A stretch of 64,000 nucleotides of DNA from Mycobacterium sp. 1245111.1. GTDB lineage: Bacteria; Actinomycetota; Actinomycetes; Mycobacteriales; Mycobacteriaceae. The stretch covers positions 1-64,000 of the forward strand of contig NZ_LZLV01000119.1 of the NCBI RefSeq assembly GCF_001673405.1, read 5' to 3'. Positions 52,660 to 61,399 of this stretch are shown here, in pieces. The first letter of the stretch is position 1, and each line of letters opens with the position of its first letter. Both the position numbers and the translations under genes were made by a program. Under the pieces are notes generated by a model. That model had not been told where the DNA came from. It made no database searches and saw only the letters and a program-made list of their open reading frames with translations.

Positions 52660-53721
52660 GTGGGAACGGTTTTCGCCGGTGCGCGCGTCGAGGAGGACGT
52701 GCCCCTGGCGCCGCTGACCACGCTGCGAGTCGGCCCGGCCGCGTCGCGACTCATCACCTGCACCAGCACCGACCAGGTGGTCGCCACCCTGCGTCATCTC
52801 GACGGTGCCGGCGCTGGCTCGCTGTTGGTGTTGGCCGGGGGCTCGAACGTGGTGATCGCCGACACGCTGACCGACCTGACCGTGATTAGGTTGGCCACCA
52901 ACGGTATTCGCGTCGACGGGAACATCTTGCGCGCCGAGGCGGGGGCGGTCTGGGACGACGTGGTGGTCGCGGCGATCGACGCCGGGCTGGGTGGGCTGGA
53001 ATGCCTGTCGGGGATACCCGGCTCGGCGGGAGCCACCCCGGTGCAGAACGTCGGCGCGTACGGCGTCGAGGTTGCCGACAGCATCACTCGGGTTCGGTTG
53101 CTGGACCGCCGCAGCGGCGAGGTGCGCTGGACGCCCGCCGACGACCTCGGGTTCGGGTACCGGACGAGCGTGCTCAAGCGCTCCGACGCGGCGACAGTTC
53201 TCGAGGTGGAGTTCGCGTTGGACGCGACGGGCCGCAGCGCCCCCCTGCGCTACGGCGAGTTGGTCAGCGCGCTGGATGCCGAGGTCGGTGAGCGCGCCGA
53301 GCCCGCCGCGGTCCGCCGGGCCGTGCTGGGGCTGCGGGCCGGCAAGGGCATGGTGCTCGACGAGGCCGACCACGACACCTGGAGCGTCGGGTCGTTCTTC
53401 ACCAATCCCGTTGTCGCACAGCAGGTTTACCAAGAGCTGGCCAGCCGGACCGATCGTCGGGTGCCGAGCTATCCAGCGCCGGACGGCTTCAAACTCGCCG
53501 CGGGCTGGCTGGTTGAGCAGGCCGGCTTCGGCAAGGGCTACCCGGATGTCGACGGCGCGCCCTGCCGGCTGTCGACCAAGCACGCGCTGGCGTTGACCAA
53601 CCGGGGCGGGGCGAGCGCCGACGACGTGCTCGCGCTGGCCCGGACCGTGCGCGACGGGGTCCGGGATGTGTTTGGCATCACACTGATCCCCGAGCCGGTG
53701 CTGGTCGGCTGCACTTTGTAA
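52660..53721 (+). CDS. murB: UDP-N-acetylenolpyruvoylglucosamine reductase MurB
   Basis: A 353-aa FAD/NADPH reductase of peptidoglycan synthesis. FAD-binding segments LVLAGGSNVVIAD and GLECLSGIPGSAGATPVQNVGAYG are followed by the catalytic serine in WSVGSFFTNPVV and the late glutamate in IPEPVLVGC. GGGGG just before GTG 52660 sets the start, giving MGTVFAGARVEEDVPLAPLTTLRVG. The length is near Rv0482 (369 aa). Confidence 0.95.
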   Translation: MGTVFAGARVEEDVPLAPLTTLRVGPAASRLITCTSTDQVVATLRHLDGAGAGSLLVLAGGSNVVIADTLTDLTVIRLATNGIRVDGNILRAEAGAVWDDVVVAAIDAGLGGLECLSGIPGSAGATPVQNVGAYGVEVADSITRVRLLDRRSGEVRWTPADDLGFGYRTSVLKRSDAATVLEVEFALDATGRSAPLRYGELVSALDAEVGERAEPAAVRRAVLGLRAGKGMVLDEADHDTWSVGSFFTNPVVAQQVYQELASRTDRRVPSYPAPDGFKLAAGWLVEQAGFGKGYPDVDGAPCRLSTKHALALTNRGGASADDVLALARTVRDGVRDVFGITLIPEPVLVGCTL

Positions 53722-53756
53722 GACGCGCGCGGAATGAGGGGTGTCGATTCCGCCGG

Positions 53757-53762
53757 TATCTT
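53757..53762 (+). promoter_or_regulatory. lprQ: -10 element for leaderless L,D-transpeptidase
   Basis: TATCTT ends 6 nt before GTG 53769, consistent with a leaderless start. Confidence 0.5.
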
Positions 53763-53768
53763 GATGTC

Positions 53769-55088
53769 GTGGACTCAGAGCGTGGCATCTCGCCGGTCAC
53801 CCGGCGCCGGGCCCTGACGACTTTGGCGGTCGGCGTGTTCGCGCCCGGCGTGCTGGCGGCCTGCGCGGGCGGGTCGTCCAAGCAGGCCGAGAAGGCCAAG
53901 CCTCCGGCGCAGGCGGCGCTGACGTTCCGGCCGGCCGACAAGACCACCAAGGTGCTGCCGACGGCGCCGATCAGCGTCGAAGTGCGCGACGGTTGGTTCC
54001 AGCACGTCGCGCTGACCAACGCGGACGGCAAGGTCGTCGCCGGCACCCTCAACCGCGACCGGACCATCTACACGATCATCGAGCCGCTGGGCTACGACGG
54101 GACCTATACCTGGACTGGGACGGCGGTCGGTCACGACGGCAAGCCGCTGCCGGTGAAGGGCGAGATCACCACGATCGCGCCCACCAAGGTGATCGACGGC
54201 GGATTCCAGCTCGCCGACGGCCAGACCGTCGGTGTCGCCGCGCCGATCATCATCCAGTTCGACGCGCCGATCGCCGACAAAGCCGCGGTCGAGCGGGCGC
54301 TGAAAGTGACCACGGAGCCGCCCGTCGAGGGCAGCTGGGCGTGGCTGCCCGACGAGGTCGGCGGGGCCCGCGTGCACTACCGCACCCGCGAGTACTACCC
54401 GGCGGGCACCAAGGTCAACGTCGACGCCAAGCTCTACGGGCTGGCCTTCGGCGACGGCGCCTACGGCAAGCAGGACATGAGCCTGAAAATCGACATCGGC
54501 CGCCGCCAGGTGGTGAAGGCCGAAGTCTCGTCGCACCGCATCCAGGTGGTCCGCGACGAAGGCGTGATCATGGACTTCCCCTGCAGCTACGGCCAGGCCG
54601 ACAAGGCGCGCAACATCACCCGCAACGGCATCCACGTGGTCAGCGAGAAATACGCCGACTTCTACATGTCCAACCCGGCCGCCGGCTACAACCACATCCA
54701 CGAACGCTGGGCGGTGCGGATCTCCAACAACGGCGAGTTCATCCACGCCAACCCGAGCAGCGCCGGCGCGCAGGGCAACAGCAATGTGACCAACGGCTGC
54801 ATCAACCTGTCGACGTCCGACGCCGAGCAGTACTTCGCCAGCGCGATCTACGGGGACCCGGTCGAGGTAACCGGCAGCACGATCGAGCTGTCGTACGCCG
54901 ACGGCGACATCTGGGACTGGGCGGTCAGCTGGGACACCTGGGTGGGCATGTCGGCCCTGCCGCCCCCGAGCGGCGCCAAGCCCGCGCCGGTGTCGATTCC
55001 GCGCAGCGCGCCGGCAACGCCGCATGATGCACCGACGCTGTCGGGCACCCCGACCACGACGACTAGTCCTGCGGGGCCCGGCGGTTAA
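53769..55088 (+). CDS. lprQ: L,D-transpeptidase LprQ (LdtMt5-like, Rv0483)
   Basis: A 439-aa envelope enzyme that makes 3-3 crosslinks in peptidoglycan. The lipobox-like stretch VLAACAGG near residue 35 points to a lipoprotein. Two immunoglobulin-like domains precede the YkuD catalytic domain with HERWAVRISNNGEFIHANP and the nucleophilic cysteine in SNVTNGCINLS. The C-terminal tail is Pro/Thr-rich. A TATCTT hexamer 6 nt upstream of GTG 53769 suggests a leaderless mRNA. The 3' end overlaps the convergent SDR gene by 26 bp. Confidence 0.94.
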   Translation: MDSERGISPVTRRRALTTLAVGVFAPGVLAACAGGSSKQAEKAKPPAQAALTFRPADKTTKVLPTAPISVEVRDGWFQHVALTNADGKVVAGTLNRDRTIYTIIEPLGYDGTYTWTGTAVGHDGKPLPVKGEITTIAPTKVIDGGFQLADGQTVGVAAPIIIQFDAPIADKAAVERALKVTTEPPVEGSWAWLPDEVGGARVHYRTREYYPAGTKVNVDAKLYGLAFGDGAYGKQDMSLKIDIGRRQVVKAEVSSHRIQVVRDEGVIMDFPCSYGQADKARNITRNGIHVVSEKYADFYMSNPAAGYNHIHERWAVRISNNGEFIHANPSSAGAQGNSNVTNGCINLSTSDAEQYFASAIYGDPVEVTGSTIELSYADGDIWDWAVSWDTWVGMSALPPPSGAKPAPVSIPRSAPATPHDAPTLSGTPTTTTSPAGPGG

Positions 55089-55851
55089 ACCGGCTGCCCG
55101 GCGCCTGATCACGCGGCCGGATGACGATCTGATCGAGGTCGACGTGCGACGGCCGCGACGCCACGAAGCCGATCACCTCGGCGACGTCGCCGGCCGTCAA
55201 CGGCGTGATCCCTCGGTAGACGGCGTCGGCGCGTTCCTGGTCGCCGTCGAATCGCACCAGCGAGAACTCCGTCTCGACGGCTCCGGGCGCAATCTCGGTG
55301 AGCCGCACCGGTTTTCCGAGTAGCTCGCCACGCAGGGTGCGGTGCAGCGCCCCCTGGGCGTGTTTGGCCGAGGTGTAGCCCGCGCCGTTGTCGTAGAGCT
55401 CCAATGCGGCGATCGAGGTGATGGTGACGATCAGGCCGTCGCCGGAGTCGATCAGCTTGGGCAGCAACGCGCGGGTGACCCGCAGCGTGCCCAGCACATT
55501 GGTCTCCCACATCCAGCGCCAATGCTCGAGATCGGCGTCGGCTACCGGCGCCAGGCCCTTGGCGCCCCCGGCGTTGTTGATCAGTACGTCGACCCGGTCC
55601 AGTTGGGCGGCCAGCGCATCGACGGCCGCTCCGTCAGTGACGTCGGCCACAACGGCCGTGCCGCCGATCTCGGCGGCCAGCGCGTTGATCCGGTCGGCCC
55701 GCCGGGCCACCGCGACGACGTGAAAGCCTTGAGCTGCAAGGGTTCTCGCGGTCGCCTCGCCGATGCCGGCGCTGGCGCCGGTGACGACCGCGACGCGTTG
55801 CCCGTCGTGCCGGTGGTGGGATGGCGTCGAACGCGGATCTTGGGAACTCAT
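55063..55851 (-). CDS. Short-chain dehydrogenase (Rv0484c-like)
   Basis: A 262-aa classical SDR: cofactor motif VVTGASAGIGEATA, NNAGGAKG, catalytic serine in TITSIAALELYD and YTSAKHAQGAL (YxxxK). It is serine-dehydrogenase-like, with no firm substrate. ATG 55851. Its promoter diverges from that of the cysteine-rich leader ORF (36 bp between starts). Confidence 0.9.
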   Translation of the reverse strand: MSSQDPRSTPSHHRHDGQRVAVVTGASAGIGEATARTLAAQGFHVVAVARRADRINALAAEIGGTAVVADVTDGAAVDALAAQLDRVDVLINNAGGAKGLAPVADADLEHWRWMWETNVLGTLRVTRALLPKLIDSGDGLIVTITSIAALELYDNGAGYTSAKHAQGALHRTLRGELLGKPVRLTEIAPGAVETEFSLVRFDGDQERADAVYRGITPLTAGDVAEVIGFVASRPSHVDLDQIVIRPRDQAPGSRFNRRAPQD

Positions 55852-55874
55852 CTGGACGACTCTAGTAACCGTGC

Positions 55875-55880
55875 TAAATT
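55875..55880 (+). promoter_or_regulatory. -10 element for the cysteine-rich leader ORF
   Basis: TAAATT ends 6 nt before GTG 55887, which would make the leader ORF leaderless. A weak -35-like TGGACG lies 16 bp upstream. Confidence 0.6.
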
Positions 55881-55886
55881 CCTTCT

Positions 55887-55973
55887 GTGTACTCGAGCAC
55901 CTTGTTCGGCTGTCTGCCCGCGTGTTGTTGCGCGGGCTGCGCGTGTTGTTGCCGCGCAACCAGCCGCTCCTGA
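55887..55973 (+). CDS. Cysteine-rich leader peptide (28 codons) upstream of the ROK regulator and mshA
   Basis: GTG 55887 to TGA 55971-55973 encodes 28 residues, eight of them cysteine (positions 9, 13-15, 18 and 20-22), including two runs of three Cys codons. The -10 element 6 nt upstream implies leaderless translation. Downstream genes are a ROK regulator and mshA, the first step of mycothiol synthesis, which consumes cysteine. This is the layout of the polycysteine leaderless attenuators reported in mycobacteria, in which scarce cysteinyl-tRNA stalls the ribosome and changes downstream expression. A 9-bp inverted repeat lies within the frame. Confidence 0.75.
   Translation: MYSSTLFGCLPACCCAGCACCCRATSRS
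55927..55960 (+). promoter_or_regulatory. Candidate attenuator hairpin within the leader ORF
   Basis: GTTGCGCGG (55927-55935) pairs perfectly with CCGCGCAAC (55952-55960). The 5' arm spans Cys codons 14-15. A second pairing, AGCCGC (55962-55967) with GCGGCT (56004-56009), is possible downstream. A ribosome stalled at the Cys codons would block the first stem. Confidence 0.5.
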
Positions 55974-56046
55974 GCTGACGCGCTAAAGCGCTCGCGACGG
56001 TGTGCGGCTCCCAGACCGCCATCGGACCTCGGACAAGGAATCGCAA

Positions 56047-57333
56047 ATGCGCACAACGTCTTTCACTTCTCATCAGCACAACCCCCTCGCGGCCGCTCGC
56101 CGTCGAGGCCCCAGCCGTCATCGCGTGGTGGCGCCCTCGCTCCAGCTGTCCGACGCCGCCGCGTCGTCGGTCTTCCGGGCCGTGCGGCTGCGCGGCCCGA
56201 TCGGCCGTGACGTCATCGCCCAGGTCACCTCGCTGTCGATCGCGACGGTAAACCGCCAGGTCATCGCCCTTCTGGACGCAGGAATCCTGCGGGAACGCGC
56301 CGACCTGGCCGTTTCCGGCGCGATCGGGCGTCCCCGGGTGCCCGTCGAGGTCAACCACGAGCCGTTCCTGACGCTGGGCATCCACGTCGGTGCCCGGACC
56401 ACCAGCATCGTGGCCACCGACCTGTTCGGCCGCACGCTCGACGCCGTCGAGACCCCGACGCCCCGCACCGCGCAGGGTCCGGCTCTGGCTGCGCTGGCCG
56501 ACGGCGCCAAGCGTTACCTGCGTCGCTGGCACCGGCGGCGGGCGCTGTGGGTCGGTGTCGCGATCGGTGGCACGGTCGACGCGGCCAGCGGCCACGTCGA
56601 CCACGCCCGGCTGGGCTGGCGGGATGCACCGGTCGGTCCGGTGCTTGCCGAGGCGTTGGAGCTACCGGTCTCGGTGGCCTCGCACGTCGACGCGATGGCC
56701 GCCGCCGAGCTGCTGCTCGGCATGCGCCGGTTCGGGCCGAACTCCTCGACCAGCCTCTACGTCTACGCCCGCGAAACCGTCGGTTACGCGCTGATGATCG
56801 ATGGCCGGGTGCACAGCCCGGCCAGCGGACCGGGCACGATCACCAACCTGCCCGCGCACTCCGAATTGCTGGGCGGCTCAGGGCTTTTGGAATCCACCGT
56901 CAGTGACGAGGCCGTGGTGGCCGCCGCGCGCCGGCTGCGGATCCTGCCCGCCCAGAACGGCTCGGTGACCGACGTCCTCAAGGCCGCCCGCGGCGGCAAT
57001 CAGCAGGCCCAAGAGCTACTCGGCGAGCGGGCCCGCGTGCTCGGCGAATCGGTTGCGCTGCTGCGTGATTTGCTCAACCCCGACGACCTGGTGGTCGGCG
57101 GGCAGGCGTTCACCGAATACCCCGAGGGCATGAAGCGGGTGGAGGAGGCCTACCGGGCCCGGCTGGTGCTGCCCGCGCGCGACATTCGGATGACCGCCTT
57201 CGGAAACCGGGTCCAGGAATCGGGGGCCGGCATCGTGTCGCTCGCCGGCTTGTACGCCGACCCGCTGGGTGCCATGCGCCGCGCCGCGCCGCCAGTGCCC
57301 GCCTACGAGGTCGACGTCGAGACACCCGCCTGA
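56047..57333 (+). CDS. ROK-family transcriptional regulator (Rv0485-like)
   Basis: A 428-aa ROK protein. An N-terminal helix-turn-helix (GRDVIAQVTSLSIATVNRQVIALLDAGILRE) is followed by a sugar-kinase-like actin-fold domain (LGIHVGARTTSIVATDLFGRTLD, WVGVAIGGTVD, LRDLLNPDDLVVGGQAF). Kinase residues are not complete, so it acts as a regulator only. AAGGAA 8 nt before ATG 56047 sets the start. In M. tuberculosis Rv0485 affects pe13/ppe18 expression. It is co-transcribed with mshA, 35 bp downstream, and preceded by the cysteine leader. Confidence 0.9.
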   Translation: MRTTSFTSHQHNPLAAARRRGPSRHRVVAPSLQLSDAAASSVFRAVRLRGPIGRDVIAQVTSLSIATVNRQVIALLDAGILRERADLAVSGAIGRPRVPVEVNHEPFLTLGIHVGARTTSIVATDLFGRTLDAVETPTPRTAQGPALAALADGAKRYLRRWHRRRALWVGVAIGGTVDAASGHVDHARLGWRDAPVGPVLAEALELPVSVASHVDAMAAAELLLGMRRFGPNSSTSLYVYARETVGYALMIDGRVHSPASGPGTITNLPAHSELLGGSGLLESTVSDEAVVAAARRLRILPAQNGSVTDVLKAARGGNQQAQELLGERARVLGESVALLRDLLNPDDLVVGGQAFTEYPEGMKRVEEAYRARLVLPARDIRMTAFGNRVQESGAGIVSLAGLYADPLGAMRRAAPPVPAYEVDVETPA

Positions 57334-57368
57334 CCTGCGACTGAAGCCGGTGCTGCAAAGATGGCGGC

Positions 57369-58685
57369 GTGGGCCCTTCTGATCTGACCAATCCGCGTCG
57401 CGTCGCAGTGCTGGCCGTGCACACCTCACCGCTGGCGCAGCCCGGTGTCGGGGATGCCGGCGGGATGAACGTCTACGTGCTGCAGAGCGCGCTACACCTG
57501 GCCCGTCGTGGCGTGGAGGTCGAGATCTTCACCCGGGCCACCGCGTCCACCGATCCGCCGGTCGCGCGGGTGGCACCGGGCGTGCTGGTGCGCAACGTCG
57601 TGGCCGGGCCGTTCGAAGGTCTGGACAAATACGACCTGCCGACGCAGCTGTGCGCGTTCGCGGCCGGTGTGCTGCGGGCCGAGGCCGCCCACGAGCCCGG
57701 CTACTACGACATCGTGCATTCGCACTATTGGCTGTCCGGTCAGGTCGGCTGGCTGGCCCGCGACCGGTGGGCGGTGCCGCTGGTGCACACCGCCCACACC
57801 CTGGCCGCGGTGAAGAACGCCGCGCTGGCCGAGGGTGACACCCCCGAGCCGCCGCTGCGCACTGTCGGCGAGCAGCAGGTGGTCGACGAGGCCGACCGGC
57901 TGATCGCCAACACCGATGACGAAGCGGCGCAACTGGTTTCGCTGCATCATGCCGATCCCGCCCGCATCGACATCGCGCATCCCGGGGTCGACGTGGAGGT
58001 GTTCCGTCCCGGTGATCGGCGGGCGGCTCGCGCCGAGCTCCGGCTGCCGACCGACCAGAATGTGGTCGCGTTCGTCGGTCGCATCCAGCCGCTGAAGGGG
58101 CCCGACGTGCTGCTGCGCGCGGCGGCCAAGCTGCCCCGGGTGCACGTGCTGATCGCCGGTGGACCGTCGGGCAGCGGGCTGGCCGTTCCCGACGGCCTCG
58201 TTCGGCTCGCGGCCGACCTGGGTATCTCCGACCGGGTGACGTTCCTGCCCCCGCAGTCGCGGGACAACCTCGCCACCCTCTTCCGGGCGGTCGACCTGGT
58301 GGCCGTGCCGAGCTACTCGGAATCCTTCGGGCTGGTCGCCCTCGAGGCGCAGGCCTGCGGCACACCGGTGGCCGCGGCCGCTGTCGGCGGGTTGCCGGTC
58401 GCGGTGCGCGACGGGGTGACCGGCACGCTGGTGGCCGGGCACGACGCCGACCGCTGGGCCCGCGCGATCGACGACACGTTGAAGCTCGGCCCAGAAGCGT
58501 TGGGCCAGGCCGCCGTTGAGCATGCGGCCGACTTTTCGTGGGAGAACACCGTCAACGCGCTGCTGGCCAGCTACCGCCGCGCGATCGGCGACTTCACCGC
58601 CCGCCGTGCCGTTCGCGGGCTCCCGTCGACGCGGCGGCCTGCGCAGGCCGGACGACGGCCGACGCGGCGCAAGGCGTGGGCATGA
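57369..58685 (+). CDS. mshA: D-inositol-3-phosphate glycosyltransferase MshA (mycothiol synthesis, first step)
   Basis: A 438-aa GT-B fold glycosyltransferase (GT4) that joins N-acetylglucosamine from UDP-GlcNAc to inositol 3-phosphate. It has GVGDAGGMNVYVLQSALHLARRG in the N-terminal acceptor half, and VGRIQPLKGPDVLLRA and the ESFGLVALEAQACGTPVAA donor motif in the C-terminal half. GTG 57369 is the start. The upstream cysteine-rich leader is a natural regulatory partner, since mycothiol is made from cysteine. Confidence 0.96.
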   Translation: MGPSDLTNPRRVAVLAVHTSPLAQPGVGDAGGMNVYVLQSALHLARRGVEVEIFTRATASTDPPVARVAPGVLVRNVVAGPFEGLDKYDLPTQLCAFAAGVLRAEAAHEPGYYDIVHSHYWLSGQVGWLARDRWAVPLVHTAHTLAAVKNAALAEGDTPEPPLRTVGEQQVVDEADRLIANTDDEAAQLVSLHHADPARIDIAHPGVDVEVFRPGDRRAARAELRLPTDQNVVAFVGRIQPLKGPDVLLRAAAKLPRVHVLIAGGPSGSGLAVPDGLVRLAADLGISDRVTFLPPQSRDNLATLFRAVDLVAVPSYSESFGLVALEAQACGTPVAAAAVGGLPVAVRDGVTGTLVAGHDADRWARAIDDTLKLGPEALGQAAVEHAADFSWENTVNALLASYRRAIGDFTARRAVRGLPSTRRPAQAGRRPTRRKAWA

Positions 58686-59221
58686 CATCAGCCGACAGCG
58701 ACGGCGGCACACCGATCACCCATGTCCAGCAGGTGATCGAAGACACCCTCGACACCAACCAGCTGACCTACACCCGCCACGAGGGCGCCCACGGCGGGCT
58801 GCCCGGGCTGGTCGTCGAGCTGCCCGGCGAGCGGCGGCTCAAGACCAACACCATCCTGAGTATCGGCGAGCATTCGGTGCGCGTCGAGGCGTTCGTCTGC
58901 CGCAAGCCCGATGAGAACCACGAGGGTGTCTACAAGTTCCTGCTCAAGCGCAACCGTCGGTTGTACGGCGTCGCCTACACCCTCGACAACGTCGGCGACA
59001 TCTATCTGGTCGGCCGGATGGCGCTGGCATCGGTGGACGCCGCCGAAATCGACCGGGTACTCGGACAGGTGCTCGAAGCGGTGGACACCGACTTTAATAC
59101 GTTGCTGGAGTTGGGTTTTCGCTCGTCGATCCAGAAGGAATGGGAGTGGCGGGTGTCGCGCGGCGAATCGCTGAAGAACCTCGAGGCGTTCGCCCATCTC
59201 ATCGACGACGACGAGGACTAG
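58682..59221 (+). CDS. YbjN-domain protein (Rv0487-like)
   Basis: A 179-aa protein of the YbjN type. It has the fold of type III secretion chaperone-like proteins, with LPGERRLKTNTILSIGEHSVRVEAFVCRKPDENHEGVYKFLL and a DIYLVGRMALASV core. ATG 58682 overlaps the mshA stop (ATGA). The function is unknown; its coupling to mshA is conserved in mycobacteria. Confidence 0.85.
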   Translation: MTSADSDGGTPITHVQQVIEDTLDTNQLTYTRHEGAHGGLPGLVVELPGERRLKTNTILSIGEHSVRVEAFVCRKPDENHEGVYKFLLKRNRRLYGVAYTLDNVGDIYLVGRMALASVDAAEIDRVLGQVLEAVDTDFNTLLELGFRSSIQKEWEWRVSRGESLKNLEAFAHLIDDDED

Positions 59222-59277
59222 GTGGCCACCGCGTTACGCTCGGCGACCTTTCGGGAGGTCGTGAAATACTTCCCCGC

Positions 59278-60030
59278 ATGGGAGACGCTGCTGCGACGCT
59301 GGTTCTGCTCCGCCACGGCGAAAGCGAATGGAACGCGAGTAACCAGTTCACCGGCTGGGTGGACGTCAACCTGACCGACAAGGGCCGCCGCGAGGCGGTC
59401 CGCGGCGGCGAACTGCTGGCCGAACATGACCTGCTGCCCGACGTGCTTTACACGTCGCTGCTGCGTCGCGCGATCACCACCGCGCATCTGGCGCTGGATA
59501 CCGCCGACCGGCTGTGGATACCGGTCCACCGCACCTGGCGGCTCAACGAGCGGCATTACGGGGCGCTGCAGGGTCTGGACAAGTCCGAGATCAAGGAACG
59601 CTACGGCGACGAGCAGTTCATGACGTGGCGCCGCAGCTACGACACCCCGCCGCCGCCCATCGAGAAGGGCAGCGAATACAGCCAGGACGCCGACCCGCGT
59701 TACGTCGACATCGGCGGTGGCCCGCTCACCGAATGCCTGGCCGACGTGGTGGCCCGATTCTTGCCCTACTTCACCGACGTCATCGTGCCTGACCTGCGGG
59801 TCGGTAAAACGGTGCTGATCGCCGCGCACGGCAATTCGCTGCGCGCGCTGGTGAAGTACCTGGACGGCATGTCCGACGACGAAATCACCGGTTTGAACAT
59901 TCCGACCGGAATTCCGCTGCGCTATGACTTGAACTCGGATATGCGTCCGGTGGTCGCGGGCGGCAGCTACCTCGACCCGGAGGCGGCGGCGGCCGGCGCG
60001 GCCGCGGTGGCCAGCCAAGGGGCGAAATAA
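59278..60030 (+). CDS. gpm1: 2,3-bisphosphoglycerate-dependent phosphoglycerate mutase
   Basis: A 250-aa histidine phosphatase-superfamily mutase of glycolysis, converting 3- and 2-phosphoglycerate. The phospho-histidine motif LLRHGESEWNASNQFTGW and the second histidine in LIAAHGNSLRAL are present, with ERHYGALQGLDK. ATG 59278. Rv0488 (LysE-type exporter), which lies between Rv0487 and gpm1 in M. tuberculosis, is absent. Confidence 0.96.
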   Translation: MGDAAATLVLLRHGESEWNASNQFTGWVDVNLTDKGRREAVRGGELLAEHDLLPDVLYTSLLRRAITTAHLALDTADRLWIPVHRTWRLNERHYGALQGLDKSEIKERYGDEQFMTWRRSYDTPPPPIEKGSEYSQDADPRYVDIGGGPLTECLADVVARFLPYFTDVIVPDLRVGKTVLIAAHGNSLRALVKYLDGMSDDEITGLNIPTGIPLRYDLNSDMRPVVAGGSYLDPEAAAAGAAAVASQGAK

Positions 60031-60051
60031 CCCCCCGATCGCAGCAACTGG

Positions 60052-60080
60052 GCAAACGTCGGGTAAACGGGCACCGAACA
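60052..60080 (+). promoter_or_regulatory. Pho-box-like 11-bp direct repeats upstream of senX3 (RegX3 site candidate)
   Basis: GCAAACG (60052), GTAAACG (60063) and CCGAACA (60074) recur with exact 11-bp phasing, the geometry of PhoB/RegX3-family boxes. They lie 81-109 bp before senX3 and suggest autoregulation. Confidence 0.55.
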
Positions 60081-60160
60081 CCTGTCTCGCGGCATGTGAC
60101 ATGACCGATTTTGGCCTTGTGCTGCTGGGTTGGCGTTCACCGGAATCGTAAGCTTTTCAC

Positions 60161-61399
60161 GTGACCGTGTTCTCGGCCCTGTCACTGGCCGGGGTCTTGT
60201 TCTCCGCGGCCCTGGCCGTCGGAATCACCGTCGGCGCGCGTTGGGCGCCGCGGGCGATCGACCGACGGCAACGCGTGGCCGTCGAAGCCGCTGGAATCAC
60301 CGTCGCGCAGATGCTGCAACGCATCGTCGCGCTGATGCCCCTGGGCGCCGCCGTCGTCGACCGGCACCGCGACGTTGTCTACCACAACGACCGGGCCAAA
60401 GAGCTCGGCCTGGTCCGCGAGCGGCAGCTCGACGACGAGGCCTGGAACGCGGCCCGCAAGACACTGGCCGACGGCGCCGACGTCGAATTCGACCTGCTGC
60501 CGGGCAAGCGGCAAGTGCCGGGTCGCTCGGGCCTGTCGGTGCATGGCCAGGCGCGGCTGCTCAGCGAGCAAGATCGCCGGTTCGCGGTGGTCTTCGTCTA
60601 CGACCACTCCGAATACGCCCGCATGGAGGCGACCCGCCGCGACTTCGTGGCCAACGTCAGCCATGAACTCAAGACGCCGGTTGGCGCGATGTCGGTGCTG
60701 GCCGAGGCGCTGCTGTCCTCTGCCGACGACCCCGAAACCGTGCGGCGGTTCGGCGAGAAGGTGCTCGTCGAGGCCACCCGGCTGGGCAGCATGGTCAGCG
60801 AGCTGATCGAGTTGTCGCGGCTTCAAGGCGCCGAGGCGATGCCGGAGATGGGCCCCGTCGAGGTCGACGAGGTGGTCTCGGAAGCGATTTCGCGCCACAA
60901 GGTGTCCGCCGACAACGCCGACATCGTCGTGCGCACCGATAACGCCAGCGGCCTGCGGATGCACGGCGAGCAGGCCCTGCTGGTCACCGCGCTGGCCAAT
61001 CTCGTGTCGAATGCGATCGCCTACTCGCCCCGCGGTTCGCTGGTGTCGATCAGCCGGCGCCGCCGCGGCGACAACATCGAAATCGCCGTCACCGATCGCG
61101 GGATCGGCATCGACCGCAAAGACCAGGAGCGCGTCTTCGAGCGGTTCTTCCGCGCCGACAAGGCCCGCTCGCGAGCCACCGGCGGCACCGGACTCGGGCT
61201 GGCCATCGTCAAGCACGTCGCCGCCAACCACGGCGGCAGCATCGGTCTGTGGAGCCAGCTGGGCACCGGGTCGACGTTCACGCTGTCGATCCCCGCGTAT
61301 GCCGGCGAGCTGGAACCCGAAGATCTGTCACCCGAGCGCGAACCGCGCCCCATAAAGCCCCAACGGGAGCCCCAACGAGAGGAAGAACTACACCGATGA
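60161..61399 (+). CDS. senX3: Sensor histidine kinase SenX3
   Basis: A 412-aa kinase for phosphate limitation. A short hydrophobic N-terminus (LSLAGVLFSAALAVGITVGA) is followed by a PAS-like region, the phospho-acceptor histidine in DFVANVSHELKTPVGAMSVL, and HATPase motifs (NLVSNAIAYSP, RGIGIDRKDQERVFERFFRAD, GGTGLGLAIVKHVAANHGGSI). GTG 60161. A Pho-like box precedes it. Its stop overlaps a seven-codon ORF leading into regX3. Confidence 0.95.
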   Translation: MTVFSALSLAGVLFSAALAVGITVGARWAPRAIDRRQRVAVEAAGITVAQMLQRIVALMPLGAAVVDRHRDVVYHNDRAKELGLVRERQLDDEAWNAARKTLADGADVEFDLLPGKRQVPGRSGLSVHGQARLLSEQDRRFAVVFVYDHSEYARMEATRRDFVANVSHELKTPVGAMSVLAEALLSSADDPETVRRFGEKVLVEATRLGSMVSELIELSRLQGAEAMPEMGPVEVDEVVSEAISRHKVSADNADIVVRTDNASGLRMHGEQALLVTALANLVSNAIAYSPRGSLVSISRRRRGDNIEIAVTDRGIGIDRKDQERVFERFFRADKARSRATGGTGLGLAIVKHVAANHGGSIGLWSQLGTGSTFTLSIPAYAGELEPEDLSPEREPRPIKPQREPQREEELHR

